A stretch of DNA of 64,000 bases from Nepenthes gracilis (GCA_033239525.1 BSYO01000002.1:17084626-17148625), one strand, 5' to 3'. Shown: positions 36,241 to 47,094, counted from the first letter of the stretch. Numbers and translations are program-made. The notes: a model not told the origin generated them from the letters alone.

Positions 36241-37187
36241 TAAGTCCAGCACATATTAAAATACATATGCGCTTATGTTTTGCATTGATATATTATAGAC
36301 ATATACGATATGCTTTTTTGTGATTTTGTTATGAACATATATGATATGTTATGCGTGAGTGAAAGCTAATATAATACCAAGGAAATATGAATTTGCTTTG
36401 AGATGAGAAAATTATGAAGGAGTAAGATTATGAATAAGGGCTTCCATTATGAAATTTTAAGAAGTAAAGAAATTGAATCAAGGATTTATTTTAGCGGATG
36501 GTATTATTTGGCATGCCTTAGGATATTATAGTGTAGATCGTTATCTGAATAAGTATCACTGTGCGATTTTGGTCATCTTATCTTTGGGATGTAAATAAGG
36601 AACAAGTATCACTATACGATTTTGGCCTCGTTTATTGGGAGATAATAGATAGTACCATCTTGTCTTTGAGATGTAAATAAGGAAGAAAGTACCGCTGTGT
36701 TGTATGATTTTGGCCTTTGATTGTGTGGATTAACACAATCCATATATCGATCAAATGCTCCGTTAGCTGGTAAGGTCTACTAACCCTGGTTTCTCAAGAT
36801 ATGTAACATAAGATTGTGTTGGCAAGTAATAAGAATTAAATACAAGAAAAAAATAGTAAATTGTATCATAAAATATTCTAAAAATATATATGTATTTTTA
36901 CATACATCACAACTCTTATTTCTCTATATGATGTAATTTTGTCTAAGAATATGCATGTCATTGATTATTATGTTTTTACTGAGCATTTGGCTCTCTCTTG
37001 CCATTTTCTTTCCCTTCAATTGCTTTGTATGAGTTCAAGCCTAGTAAACAAAAATAAAGAACTATTAAATATGCAGTAATCAGTAACGAAGTAACTAGTT
37101 TAGTTTAAGTGATAATGTAATAACTTGTAAATTTATAAGTATCATCAAAATATAAATTTTATTATTGGTGGTTAGAAATATTGTAAT
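36241..37187 (+). repeat. Degenerate LTR fragment related to the LTR at 14944
   Basis: Shared landmarks in the same order: GGCATGCCTTAGGATATTA (compare about 15687), CCCTGGTTTCTCAAGAT (compare about 33738) and TTACTGAGCATTTGGCTC (compare about 33927). A unit containing GTATCACTGTGCGATTTTGG recurs about three times at 36550-36720. Confidence 0.6.
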
Positions 37188-37480
37188 GGAATGGGTCATA
37201 ATCTTTTAAAACCCTCCGTTAATAACATATAAAACTATCAAACCATTAAATGCATACACAGGATCACATTAACTACCATTAAACCTCAATCTACTATATT
37301 GAGTCAAATGAGATATGCCATCTAAGTACCTAAAATTAATCTGTGGAAGCATATTTATATCCTTACATAATCTTGCGAAAGCACTCTATGTTGTAAGGTT
37401 AACTTACATACCATGACATGCATCTTCTTGTATTAGAAATTGGAAATTATTAGAGTGCTTTCATTTCAGGTTCACATTAA
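37188..37480 (-). repeat. LTR end fragment related to the gag-deleted family
   Basis: AAAACCCTCCGTTAATAACA, ATACACAGGATC and CTGTGGAAGC occur in the same order as at the start of the LTRs at 15759 and 21832, but the sequence is clearly diverged. The fragment stops where the gag-only internal region begins. Confidence 0.55.
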
Positions 37481-37585
37481 CTTGGATATTTCAGTTTCAG
37501 TTTGAATTTCACAAAACTGATGGATATTTTCCTTTTCTCTAACTGACTTTTGGGATTTCAATGTTGCATCTGTCTTGATTTTAGG

Positions 37586-38119
37586 ATGGCTAATGAAAGG
37601 AGAAGAAGATATGGCCAGGGTAGTGCTAGTACTCCCCTTGATCGAGAAGCCGAGTATGTGACCTTGCTGGACAGGATGACGCATGTTGTAGAGAAGATGG
37701 AACGGTGTCATGTGGCCCTGCTTCCTGTACCACAACCGATTCCATCTATGTACGAGAGGTTTAGGACAGCGAATGTGCCTGAATTTTTGGGAGAAGCAGA
37801 TCCACCGAAGGCAGAAAGTTGGATTAGGAAATTGAAGAAAGTACTTATAGTTACCCAATGTTCTGATAATGAATTAGTAATCCAGGAGTTTCAAACTTAT
37901 ACCGAGATCCTAGATAGGGCCTCGGTACTCGAGCAAGAGTTAGAGACACAAACATTTTCTACAAAGAGGGCTGCTAGTTGGGAGGATCCTAGTAGGAACT
38001 CACATGTGGAACCACCTGAGTCATCCAGAAGGAAAAAATGGTTGATGCGAGGAAGAGCACTACCGAAGTTTTGTCAGAGACTAATTTTCCAACATCAACT
38101 GCTAATGTGCATATTGTAG
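37586..38119 (+). CDS. Mini-Gag, first copy
   Basis: An open frame from MANERRRRYG, which aligns with the start of full-length gag (MSNRGRR). The N-terminal arm (LLDRM...YERF...PEFLGEADPPKAESWI) is kept. Then about 110-120 residues of capsid core present in the other gags (HHWWEM to STLTLTTYGE) are missing, and the frame rejoins at YTEILDRASVLEQELE. The deletion is in frame. The ORF ends at 38119, before the zinc knuckle, which continues in another frame. The ATG follows TTGATTTTAG, similar to the pyrimidine-AG tract before gag at 759. It may help package its own RNA in particles supplied by a full-length Gag; that is inference. Confidence 0.72.
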   Translation: MANERRRRYGQGSASTPLDREAEYVTLLDRMTHVVEKMERCHVALLPVPQPIPSMYERFRTANVPEFLGEADPPKAESWIRKLKKVLIVTQCSDNELVIQEFQTYTEILDRASVLEQELETQTFSTKRAASWEDPSRNSHVEPPESSRRKKWLMRGRALPKFCQRLIFQHQLLMCIL

Positions 38120-38314
38120 GAAGAAGCACCAAGGAAAAACTTGTTATAAAGCAATGGGAGCATGCTATAGATGTGGAAAGTTGGGTCACCTGATAAAGGA
38201 TTGCCCATTACCAAAAGATCGAAAGAAAAAGAAGTCTAAGTATTATGGCGGCAGTGCAAGGCCTAGAGACACCCCGAAGGCAGAGGAAGGTATTCTCTTT
38301 ATCACGAAATTTTG
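38120..38314 (+). pseudogene. Zinc-knuckle part of mini-Gag, first copy (out of frame)
   Basis: CYRCGKLGHLIKDC, a canonical CX2CX4HX4C knuckle, is encoded here, followed by a Lys-rich tail and a stop at about 38312. A two-base difference from the second copy (AGCACCAAGG against AGCACTGG) adds another frame change upstream, so this knuckle is not joined to the mini-Gag frame. Confidence 0.7.
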
Positions 38315-39412
38315 ATTTGTTTCTTGATTGTATAGACATATGTATACTTTATGGATTTTTTTTAATCAGTATTAATAAGTAATCACCAAAGTGGGGGAGA
38401 CGTCCGTGGGACGGAATTGGCCCACCTGTAATTGGAATTTTGTGATAAAACCTCTGAGGACTTAAGAGTGATCCCTTGAACGAAATTTAGAAATGGATCT
38501 TAATATATTTGACGGAGGAGAATACTAAGATCAAGAGTCGATGTCAGAAGTCTCCAAATGGATGTGCGAAGAATCACTTAAAAGATAATTCTGATTTGAT
38601 AATTTTATGAGGATGAACTTTCCTAGATTGTTGAGGATTAATTCTCTCGGGTCAATTAGGAGAGGAATCCCTCAATAGAATTACTTGAAATTAGTAATGA
38701 AATGTCTTCACTTAAATGACGATTAAATGATACCCCCAGGTTGATTTCAAATAATGTGTCGATTCACATGCCAACGAGGTCTTAAAATTGTTAAGTGTAG
38801 AGGTAATGAATTGGACAATGGAATCTGAAGCCACTTTGAACCAGTGGTGATCGTATGATTTACAGTTTTGATCTCGCCACGAGTTGAGGGTTTGGGAAAA
38901 GTTGTTTCCTTTGGTACATGGACATTGAGCTTTGGAGGCAATTAAGTGTTAGGACCTTGAGGTCTTGAGCAATGGTCTACGACTGAACCGAATCCATAGA
39001 AACTGTGATAGTTAGGACTTCATATTCTGTTATGAATTGAGGATCTGTGAGAGATATTTATGATGTATGGATATTCTAGAATCAATCAGAGTCAAGGTTA
39101 TCACATGGCTCAGATATTCGAAAGAGAATATGGCGTGAAAATGAAGAAGAAGTAAGGTATCCTGCTTTTAAAATCTAATTGTACCTTGAATTTCATATTG
39201 GAAATTGGGCTAAAAGGACCAAAATGCCAGGTTGTGATAGTGGCAGTAAAGTGGAACTGATCAAAATAGAGATAACCGATTGATTAGAGCGCGCAGCAAA
39301 AGGATGATGAACCTGTGAATATATAAAGATGCTTAATATTGAGGTTCGGTGTGTCGGTGTGAAATGAAATGAGGCATTTTTTTTTTCTAATTTCGAGGAT
39401 GAAATTTCTTTA
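38315..39412 (+). other. Non-coding internal region, first gag-only copy
   Basis: No long reading frame and no similarity to pol. It has an internal AAAGTGGGGGAGA at 38388-38400 that copies the core of the terminal polypurine tract. The whole stretch is nearly identical to 47095-48188. Confidence 0.75.
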
Positions 39413-39423
39413 AGTGGGGGAGA
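39413..39423 (+). other. 3' polypurine tract, first gag-only copy
   Basis: AGTGGGGGAGA followed by ATTGTGAGATCCC at the start of the LTR. It is preceded by TTTCGAGGATGAAATTTC, the conserved tail of Tekay-like elements. Confidence 0.88.
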
Positions 39424-39871
39424 ATTGTGAGATCCCAAAATCAAAAAGCTTAAAAATCGGAAGAAAATATCCCAACTTAATACTAGAGTATTTTGATAAG
39501 GATGAAATCTGGAGTGATTTTATGAGGCCGGAGTGATTCATGAAAGGAGGAATGAATTTGTGTCCCATGATGCCGGAGTGATTTAAGGATCGGAAGTGGT
39601 TTGCGCCACTTGGAGACCGGAGTGGCCTTTTTGGTCTCTTGAAGGCACTGAAGGCCGGACCACTTCATGAAGGTGCAGGAGGCCGGAGTGAATAGTAAGT
39701 GGACGGCAGGAGCGAACGTTGGCAGCTAAAGAGAACAACAGATTTTAGTTAAAACCCAACTAGGCGGCGACCAAATAGAGTGGGTAAACTAATTTGGTTA
39801 CCCGACCTACCATCTGAGAAAAAGTACCGAAGTATGTTACCTGCCCCACTTACCCCACCAAACCCCTCCTC

Positions 39872-39877
39872 TATAAG
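39872..39877 (+). promoter_or_regulatory. LTR TATA box
   Basis: TATAAG in CCTCCTCTATAAGAAGCC, conserved at 48647-48652 in the other LTR. A C-rich stretch precedes it. Confidence 0.55.
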
Positions 39878-40319
39878 AAGCCAGCGTCGGTTGGTTGATG
39901 CACAGGCTAGCAAAAGGAAGAGGGTGACGGGGAGAAAGCTTCAAGACAGTAAAAATCTAGGAATCAACTCTCAGGCTAGTGTACCTCGGACGCTATTTTT
40001 AAGTTCATGCTTTAAGAATATTGCAAGTACCTCAGACGATAACTTTTAAGTCATGTTTTAAAGATATTGCAAGTATACAAAAGAATCACTTCTGGATATC
40101 TATTTTTAAGATCATGATTTAATGCAAGTATATGCATGTTTCATTGCAAGTATCTCTGATTCTAGAGAAGTATATGTTATATGTACGATATTTGTCCTAA
40201 TCATTGAGTAAAGAAGAATTTCTGTTAACCGCATGCTTAAAAGAAGTTCAGTTTTCCATTAATAAAAATTAAGTTCGGTTTGTCCTGGATAAAGAATCAG
40301 TTCGGTTTTCCCATAATGA

Positions 40320-41330
40320 AAAAGTACTCCGTCCTTCAGTAAAAAGAAGTCCGGCTTGTAATGTAAAATGAACTTCGGCTTTTAAAAGTACTCCGGCTTC
40401 TTGAACACTCCGTCCTTTGAGTAAAAAGCAGTCCGTCTGAAAAGTACTCCGTCCTTTGAGTGAAAAGTACTCCTTCCAAAAAGCATTCCTTCCAAAAGTA
40501 CTCTGTCCTTTGAGAAAACGAGCTCCGTCCTTCGAGAAAACGAGCTCCGTCCTTCGAGAAAATGAACTCCGTCCCCTTGAGTAACAAACACCCCATCCCT
40601 TTTGAGTGAAAAGCACTCCGTCTGAAAAGAGCTCCGCCCGAAAAGCACTCCGGCTTTTTAACTCTGGCCTTGTATTAAGAAGATGGACTCCGTCCCTTGA
40701 GGAAAATGAACTCCGGCTTCTGAAAAAAAGAACTCCATCCTTTTGTTGGAAAAAGAACTCCGGCTTTATATAAGAAAACGAGCTCCAGCGTTAATGTGAA
40801 ATATACTCCGATTTTAATGAACTCCGGCTTTTAATGAACTCCGTCCTTTGAGAAAACGAGCTCAGCCTTCGAGAAAATAAGCTCCGTCCCCTGAGAAAAT
40901 GAATTCCGTCCTTAAAATGAACTCCGACCTTTATGAAAGAAAGAACTCCGGCTTTTGAGTTTACGCACTCCGTCTTTGTGAAAGAAAGAACTCCGGCCTT
41001 AAGAAGAAAACGAACTCCGGTTTTAAATGAATTTCACTTCCGGATTTTAAGAAGGAATTTGCACGCCGGTTTTAAAGGAGAAGCACTCCGTCCCTTTGAA
41101 AGTAAAGCACTCCGTCCCAAGAAGCAGTCCGTCTAGTAGTAAAAAGCACTCCGTCCATTAGTGAAAAGCACTCCGTCCCTTTGAAAATCACTCCGTGAGT
41201 AAAAAGCACTCCATCCAAGAGGCACTCCGTCCAAAAAGCACTCCGGCTTTTGAGCACTCCGGCATTTTGAAGAAAAAGAACTTCGGCTTTCCGTACTAAA
41301 AATAAAAACCGGCTCCCTTAACAAGAAAAG
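40320..41330 (+). repeat. Leader minisatellite, CTCCGGC/CTCCGTCC type
   Basis: The same repeat type as 6310-7230, although this LTR belongs to a different family (its ends and upstream region differ). It is nearly collinear with 49090-50130. Confidence 0.85.
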
Positions 41331-41578
41331 AGCTCCGGCCCTTCCTTGATAAAAGGCTAAACCGACCCCAAATATATGTTATGCCATGAAATCGAAACCG
41401 GCCTTAACTGTATTTTTAAATCGGCTTTTAAGTATGTGATTTTCAAATTAAGTTCTATGATTTGAAAGTCTGATTTTGAAAAAGGGGTTTTTATTAAGAG
41501 ATGGTTTCCGACCTGGGACTGACCACAGTCTGGAAAGGTTCTCCGGCATGCCTCGGGACTTTTCAGTGGTAATCGAGG

Positions 41579-41600
41579 ATAACTCTGTCCATGGAGTTAT
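41579..41600 (+). other. Conserved leader hairpin (ATAACTC...GAGTTAT)
   Basis: ATAACTC, an eight-base loop, then GAGTTAT; a GGCATGCC palindrome lies about 30 bases upstream. It recurs at 50359-50380 (+), 54237-54258 (+) and 56327-56348 (-). In the last copy the stem is nine base pairs (ATAACTCCA/TGGAGTTAT). Confidence 0.6.
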
Positions 41601-41640
41601 TTGTGGTCTACCCTGCCCTCAGGGCGTTACGGACAGGAGG

Positions 41641-42004
41641 GATACTGTTATCGGCCTACCTTCAGGAGGCACTCTGTTCTAATCCCTCGAGATGGGATAC
41701 TTTTGTTACCGGCTTGCCTTCGGGAGGCACTCTGCTCTGATCCCTCGAGATGGGATACTTCTGTTACTGGCCTGCCTTCGGGAGGCACTCTATTCTGATC
41801 CCTCGAGATGGGATACTTCTGTTACTGGCCTACCTTCGGGAGGCACTCTGTTCTGATCCCTCGAGATGGGATACTTCTATTACCGGCCTGCCTTCAGGAG
41901 GCACCCTGTTCTGATCCCTCGAGATGGGATACTTCTGTTATTAGCCTGCCTTTGGGAGGCACCCTGTTCTGATCCCTCGAGATGGGATACTTTTGTTACT
42001 GGCC
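41641..42004 (+). repeat. 58-bp tandem repeat in LTR, six units
   Basis: One 55-bp unit, five 58-bp units and a partial one. Each reads GATACTTCTGTTACCGGCCT, then a CTTCGGGAGGCAC block and a GATCCCTCGAGATGG block. The partner LTR has seven units (50421-50836). The related LTR at 53078-55369 has the ancestral single unit (about 54300-54370). Confidence 0.93.
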
Positions 42005-42206
42005 TTAGATTGTGTGAAGTGAACACAATCTGTCCACGATTATTCGCCCCCTCAGCTAGTAGGGGATACTGGCAGCGTCTATATATTGCCCATTGGATAC
42101 CGTTACATTACGATTACATTGCATTTCTTTACCGTGTTCTGTACCGTTATTATTTTACTAATTTCTGTTCCGTATCGATTACTGTATTGTTTTGAATAAA
42201 AGAGGA

Positions 42207-42211
42207 GTTTC
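42207..42211. repeat. Target-site duplication GTTTC (pair with 45625-45629)
   Basis: GAGGAGTTTC precedes the solo LTR, and GTTTCTGATTTTGC follows it. The second gag-only LTR shows the uninterrupted site AGAGGAGTTTCTGATTTTGC near 51037. Confidence 0.95.
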
Positions 42212-43244
42212 TGTAACGACCCAAATTTTAAAACAAGGAAAATTTCAATCATCAAGTCCGGTTAACGCAAGTTGACCGGAAAACGAAATAAGAAAAGTAC
42301 ATCGGCTTAAGATGGAATCAAGTTCGGCCTTGATTTGGTAAAAAAGAAGTCTGGATTTCAGTGGTAAAAAGAAGTCTGGATTTCATTGGTGAATAGAAGT
42401 CCGGATTTCCTTGGTAGTTAGAAGTCCGGAATTCCTTAGTAAAAAGAACTCCGGATTTTCTTGGTGAAAAGAAGTCCGAATTTTCTTGATAAAAAGAAGT
42501 CCGAATTTCCTGTGAATTAAGAGCTCTTGGCTTCGATACGAAAAACTACTCCGAAATTTCCTTTGTTGAAAACAATCCGGATTTCCTGTGAATTAAGAGC
42601 TCCGGCTTCTGATACGAAAAACTACTCTGGATTTTCCTTTGTTGAAAGTGATCTGGATTTCCTGTGAATAAAGAGCTCTGGCATTTGATACTAAAACCTA
42701 CTTCGGATTTCCCATTAAAAACAAGTTTGGCCTTGTGAGAAGAAAACCGGTCCATTTATGATGAAATCCAGATCGGCTTAAAAGTAAATTTTCCAAACCG
42801 GCTGTAAGGTATACAGTTGAAATCGGCCTTGGAGTAGGTTTTGAAATCAAAAGTTGTTCCGAAAAGTGAAGGCCAAAGTGACCTTGAAGAACGGAGTACA
42901 GTGTGAAGAGAGCCAGAGTAGATTTTGGGTTCAAGAAGAGATGAAAAGCCGAAGTTGAGGTAGATGAAGGAGTAATCCAGTCAACGTAAAATGTTGACCG
43001 AAAAAACGTGAACGAATGGAAAGGAAAGAAGAGCGAAATCCTGTCAACGCCCGATAGATGACCAGATCCGGTCAAAAAAAAATCAGGAAACACGTTGGGA
43101 AGGTACCGCCATAAATAATCTGGCTAATCCCAAAACTTGTTGGAAAATGTAAATCATAAATGACCATCTGTGGAAAATATAAAATCATAAATAATACCTT
43201 TGGAAAGTGTGAAGCCATAAATAATGGCCACTCAAAGCAGTGGC

Positions 43245-43255
43245 TATAAATAAGG
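43245..43255 (+). promoter_or_regulatory. TATA box of the solo LTR
   Basis: TATAAATAAGG with flanks identical to 5927-5937. A solo LTR keeps its promoter and could read into the downstream gag-only element, which has the same orientation. Confidence 0.6.
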
Positions 43256-43559
43256 ACTAGAGGAGGATTAGACAGAAGGCAAAGTAAAGGATTCCTAGTA
43301 AAGAGAGACCGACAGCTAAGGCAAAATAGAAAGGAATTCAGGCAAGATACTCACCCTATTTTTAAAGCTCACGTTTATGCATGTTGTTACGAAATTATAT
43401 TCTGTATGAAGTATGCCTTTTCTGCTTTATGAATTGTTATTCTGAAATGTATGATATTCATGATGTTATGGTTGTTTTGCTGAACGTTGATATTACATGT
43501 TTACGGAAAAAGGACTTCGACCTTAAGATAGAACAAGAAATTTTATTATTAATATCCGT

Positions 43560-44730
43560 TCTGTTAAAAATAACTCTGGATTTAAGACGAAAGAGCTCCG
43601 GCATTTTACAGAAAATGACTTCGGATTTAGAGCTCCGGCATTTTAGGAAATAAGTACTCCGTCCCTTTTGTAAAAGAACTCCGTCCAAAGAACTTCGGTC
43701 TTTTTATGAAGAATGTGCTTCGTCCTCTTTTGAAAAATATTCCGGTTTTGAAGAAGAGGAACACCAGCCTTTACATCTTTAAAAAATACTCTGTCCTTTT
43801 ATTTTGAAATGAACTTCAGCCTTGATAAAAGCAAACTCCGGCTTTTTACTCCGTCTTTTTACTCCGGCTTTTGATAACAACTCATAAGAACTTCGGCTTT
43901 TGAAATGAACTCCGGCTTTTGAACTCCGTATTTTAGAGCTTCGGATCTTATAAGAAAATGAACTTCGGATTTAAGTACTTCAAATTTTGAAAGAAAAGAA
44001 CTCCGGATTTAAGAACTTCGAATTTTGAAAGAAAAGCACTCTGGATTTAAGAACTTCAAATTTTGAAAGAAAGGCACTTCGGATTTTAAAAGAAAAGCAC
44101 TTCGTTCCTTTGAAAAGAAAAGCGCTCCGTCCTTTGAAAAAGAAATCACGCCGTCCCATTTAAAAGAAAGAACTCTGGAAATTTGATGAAAAACACTCCG
44201 TCCTTTTTACAAAAAGAAGTCCGGCCTTTGTAGCACTCCGTCCTTTTAATTTGAAAAGAACTCCGGCCTTGAAGAAAAACAACTTCGGCTTTAAAAGAAC
44301 TCCGAATTTTGAACTGCGGCTTTCGTTGAAGAAAGAGCTCCGGCCTTTGAAACCTGCCTTAATAAAAGAACTCCGTCTTTTGAAAAGAGCTCCGCCATGA
44401 AAAGCACTCCGTCCGTTTAAAAGAAAAGAGCTCTGTCCGTTTTAAGAAAAGGTACTCCGTCTATTTTAAGAAAAGATGCTCCGTCCATTTTAAGAAATGA
44501 CACTCCGTCCCTTTAAAAAGAAAAGCACTCCAGTTTTGATAAGAAAGGCATTCCATCCCTTTGAAAAGAAAAGCACTCCGCCAAGGAAGAAAAAGAGCTC
44601 CGCCCTTTTTAAAGAAAAAGTACTCCGGCAAAATAAGGAAAAAGGACTTTGACTTTTTGACTCCGGATTTAAAGACCTTCAATTTTAAAAATGGAATTCG
44701 TTTTTGAAAGAAAAGAACTTCGAATGATAT
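43560..44730 (+). repeat. Leader minisatellite, CTCCGGC/CTCCGTCC type
   Basis: The same array as in 6310-7230 but longer, which accounts for part of the length difference between the two LTRs. Confidence 0.85.
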
Positions 44731-45629
44731 GGACTTCAATGAATGAAGTAAAGAACAAGCCTATATGAAAACACATGGATTATGGACAGCAAGTAGAACT
44801 CTTCCGACTTTTGATCTATGATGATTGGCCATTAAAGAACACGAACCAAGAACCGAGTTTCCATTAAGCTCTCTGTTAAAGATGGATGAAGGATATTGGA
44901 GTGACACTCGAGGATGCCTCCTGGGCCACGGGAGGGGACCTTTTGGTGGCATAAGAACTATGGACTATGGCCCCGTATGCCGGGTTAAAGGCATTACCTC
45001 CCGCCTTGGGGAGCATAATGAGGGGATATGGCTTTAGGTTGTGGGGTAGCACACAACCCGTCCTCGATGTTGTCCGCTCCCGTCCGGTCCCTAAAGATGA
45101 TAAGAATTCCGGACAATGTTGATGAATTTTCCGAAGACAAGATGAAACGAATAAGAATTGAAGAAGAAACGATATGATGATTTTCGTATGCTATGTTATG
45201 AAATTATGTTTTGATCAAATTATATATATGTTTATGTTTTCTGCATGTGAGTATCCTGTTGGGCTTTGTAAGCTCATTCTTGTTACTTTTCAGATGACGA
45301 AAAGCTTATGGAGGATGAAGTTGAGTAGAATCTCATGGTATAGCTAAATGGCTGTTGGTGGTGACAGATCAAGAAGAGCTTTGTTTTTTTTTTTTGATAT
45401 TTTAAAGAGACTTGTAAAATTTATTCTGCTACTTATGAATGTTAGTATGTTTCCGTAACATTTTGGGATAAATGAAAGTAAAAATTCCTAGTATGCATCT
45501 CAGGTTCAAAAGAAGAAAAGAAAAATTTTTATGTCCACCTATTTATCCTTCATAATTTATTTTAAGGCAAGGATTTTGAATTTGACGGCGGCTTTAGTTG
45601 GTGGTAAAAAGTCGGGTCGTCACAGTTTC

Positions 45630-46134
45630 TGATTTTGCTTTCTGGATTATAATGATTACTGATCTCCAATTTCTATGATTTTCTGATAACCGTTCTGTTC
45701 TGCACCGTTACATGACTATTCTGCATCATGGTTTTACAGTTCATATGCATGTACCTCGTTGGGCCTCGGCTCACTGTTTTATATTTTTTCCCCTACAGAT
45801 GAAGCTTTAGAGCTTGTTCCTGATGAGTTGGAGTGCTTAGAGCTTGTCTGAAGAATTATTAAAGACCTTGGAAGCTTATTTTGGAGAAATAATATTGTAA
45901 TGACTTGATAGACTTCTATGGATAAACATTTTTGGCTATGTACTTGGAAATGAATATTTTGGAATGAATATGAATCTTCCGCAAGTGTTGGAATAACTTC
46001 CGCTATACTTATTATGGTTAAAAGTATATGGGTCCTAGATGGCATCTGAGATCCTATGTTGCACCTAATTGGTTTAGTTTGGGTTTTCAATTGTGCTATG
46101 ATTGACGGAATAAAAAAAAACCCATTCTGTCACA
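45630..46134 (+). repeat. Central LTR of the gag-only tandem, second part
   Basis: Continues 39426-42211 after the GTTTC duplication and matches 51044-51548. It ends CATTCTGTCACA, two bases before the PBS. Confidence 0.93.
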
Positions 46135-46136
46135 AT

Positions 46137-46147
46137 TGGTATCAGAG
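46137..46147 (+). other. Primer-binding site of the second gag-only copy
   Basis: TGGTATCAGAG, a perfect plant initiator-tRNA-Met PBS, next to the central LTR. This shows that the central LTR acts as the 5' LTR of the second copy. Confidence 0.92.
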
Positions 46148-46366
46148 AATTGAGATGTCTTAGGAATTGATCAATCGAAAAGCGAAAGCATAGGTTTGAA
46201 TCTTTCTACTAAATTTTCGTAGCGTTAAGTCTAGGTAACCAAGGTGATTACAACTTTTAAGAAATTGACTCCTAGGCTAAGTTTAAATTTCACAAAATTG
46301 ATGGATATTTTCCTTTTCTCTAACTGACTTTTGGGATTTCAATGTTGCACCTGTCTTGATTTTAGG

Positions 46367-46900
46367 ATGGCTAATGAAAGGAGAAGAAGATATGGCCAGG
46401 GTAGTGCTAGTACTCCCCGTGATCGAGAAGCCGAGTATGTGACCTTGCTGGACAGGATGATGCATGTTGTAGAGAAGATGGAACGGTGTCATATGGCCCT
46501 GCTTCCTGTACCACAACCGATTCCATCAATGTACGAGAGATTTAGGACAACGAATGTGCCTAAATTTTTAGGAGAAGCAGATCCGCCAAAGGCAGAAAGT
46601 TGGATTAGGAAATTGAAGAAAGTCCTTATAGTTACCCAATGTTCTAATAATGAATTAGTAATCCAGGAGTTTCAAACTTATACTGAGATCCTAGATAGGG
46701 CCTCGGTACTCGAGGAAGAGTTAGAGACACAAACATTTTCTACAAAGAGGGCTGCTAGTTGGGAGGATCCTAGTAGGAACTCACATGTGGAACCACCTGA
46801 GTCATCCAGAAGGCAAAAATGGTGGATGCGGGGAAGAGCACTACCGAAGTTTTGTCAGAGACTAATTTGCCAACATCAACTGCTAATGTGCATATTGTAG
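46367..46900 (+). CDS. Mini-Gag, second copy
   Basis: The same protein as at 37586 with a few substitutions: MANERRRRYG start, N-terminal arm with PEFLGE changed to PKFLGE, the same in-frame loss of the capsid core, then YTEILDRASVLEEELE. It ends at 46900 and overlaps the zinc-knuckle frame that is open from 46819. The ATG is preceded by TTGATTTTAG. It has no internal stop, unlike every full-length gag in the window. The two copies descend from one duplication, so their shared openness is weak evidence for selection. Confidence 0.75.
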   Translation: MANERRRRYGQGSASTPRDREAEYVTLLDRMMHVVEKMERCHMALLPVPQPIPSMYERFRTTNVPKFLGEADPPKAESWIRKLKKVLIVTQCSNNELVIQEFQTYTEILDRASVLEEELETQTFSTKRAASWEDPSRNSHVEPPESSRRQKWWMRGRALPKFCQRLICQHQLLMCIL

Positions 46901-47094
46901 GAAGAAGCACTGGAAAAACTTGTTATAAAGCAATGGGAGCATGCTATAGATGTGAAAAGTTGGGTCACCTGATAAAGGATTGCCCATTACCAAAAGATCG
47001 AAAGAAAAAGAAGTCTAAGTATTATGGCGGCAGTGCAAGGCCTAGAGACACCCCGAAGGCAGAGGAAGGTATTCTCTTAATCACGAAATTTTGA
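46819..47094 (+). CDS. Zinc-knuckle frame of mini-Gag, second copy
   Basis: A frame open from 46819 (MVDAGKSTTEV) that includes CYRCEKLGHLIKDC (CX2CX4HX4C) and ends in a Lys-rich, Gly-containing tail with a stop at 47092-47094. It overlaps the mini-Gag frame by about 80 bases in the -1 frame. The overlap begins at a short A run (CAAAAATGG here, GAAAAAATGG in the first copy). Slippage could join them, but a simple indel in an ancestor is equally likely. Confidence 0.65.
   Translation: MVDAGKSTTEVLSETNLPTSTANVHIVGRSTGKTCYKAMGACYRCEKLGHLIKDCPLPKDRKKKKSKYYGGSARPRDTPKAEEGILLITKF

Larger units (their letters stand above)
39426..42211 (+). repeat. Central LTR of the gag-only tandem, first part
   Basis: Begins TGTGAGATCCCAAAATC. 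It contains CCGGAGTG-rich repeats upstream of a TATA box (39872), the CTCCG leader array (40320-41330), the conserved hairpin at 41579-41600 and the 58-bp array at 41641-42004. It is cut at GTTTC by the solo LTR and continues at 45630. Confidence 0.93.
42212..45624 (+). mobile_element. Solo LTR, 3413 bp, family of the element at 1-8100
   Basis: Starts TGTAACGACCCAAATTTTAAAAC and ends GTCGGGTCGTCACA, both as in 5218-8100. It contains the TATA box at 43245, the CTCCG array at 43560-44730 and the hairpin at 44992-45020. No internal region is attached and GTTTC is duplicated on both sides, so it is the product of recombination between the two LTRs of a former full element. It is about 530 bp longer than 5218-8100. 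Confidence 0.95.

Noticed and set aside
40269..40648. Overlapping minus-strand frames rich in GRSSFS / SKDG repeats, also at 49150-49413
   Set aside because: They are translations of the CTCCG minisatellite in three frames, not genes.
41641..42004. CRISPR-like appearance of regularly spaced repeats
   Set aside because: The 58-bp units are contiguous with no unique spacers, inside a plant LTR; it is an ordinary tandem repeat.
46819..46900. Programmed -1 frameshift between mini-Gag and its zinc knuckle
   Set aside because: The A run is not an X-XXY-YYZ heptamer in the reading frame, the first copy has an additional two-base shift, and a plain ancestral indel explains both.
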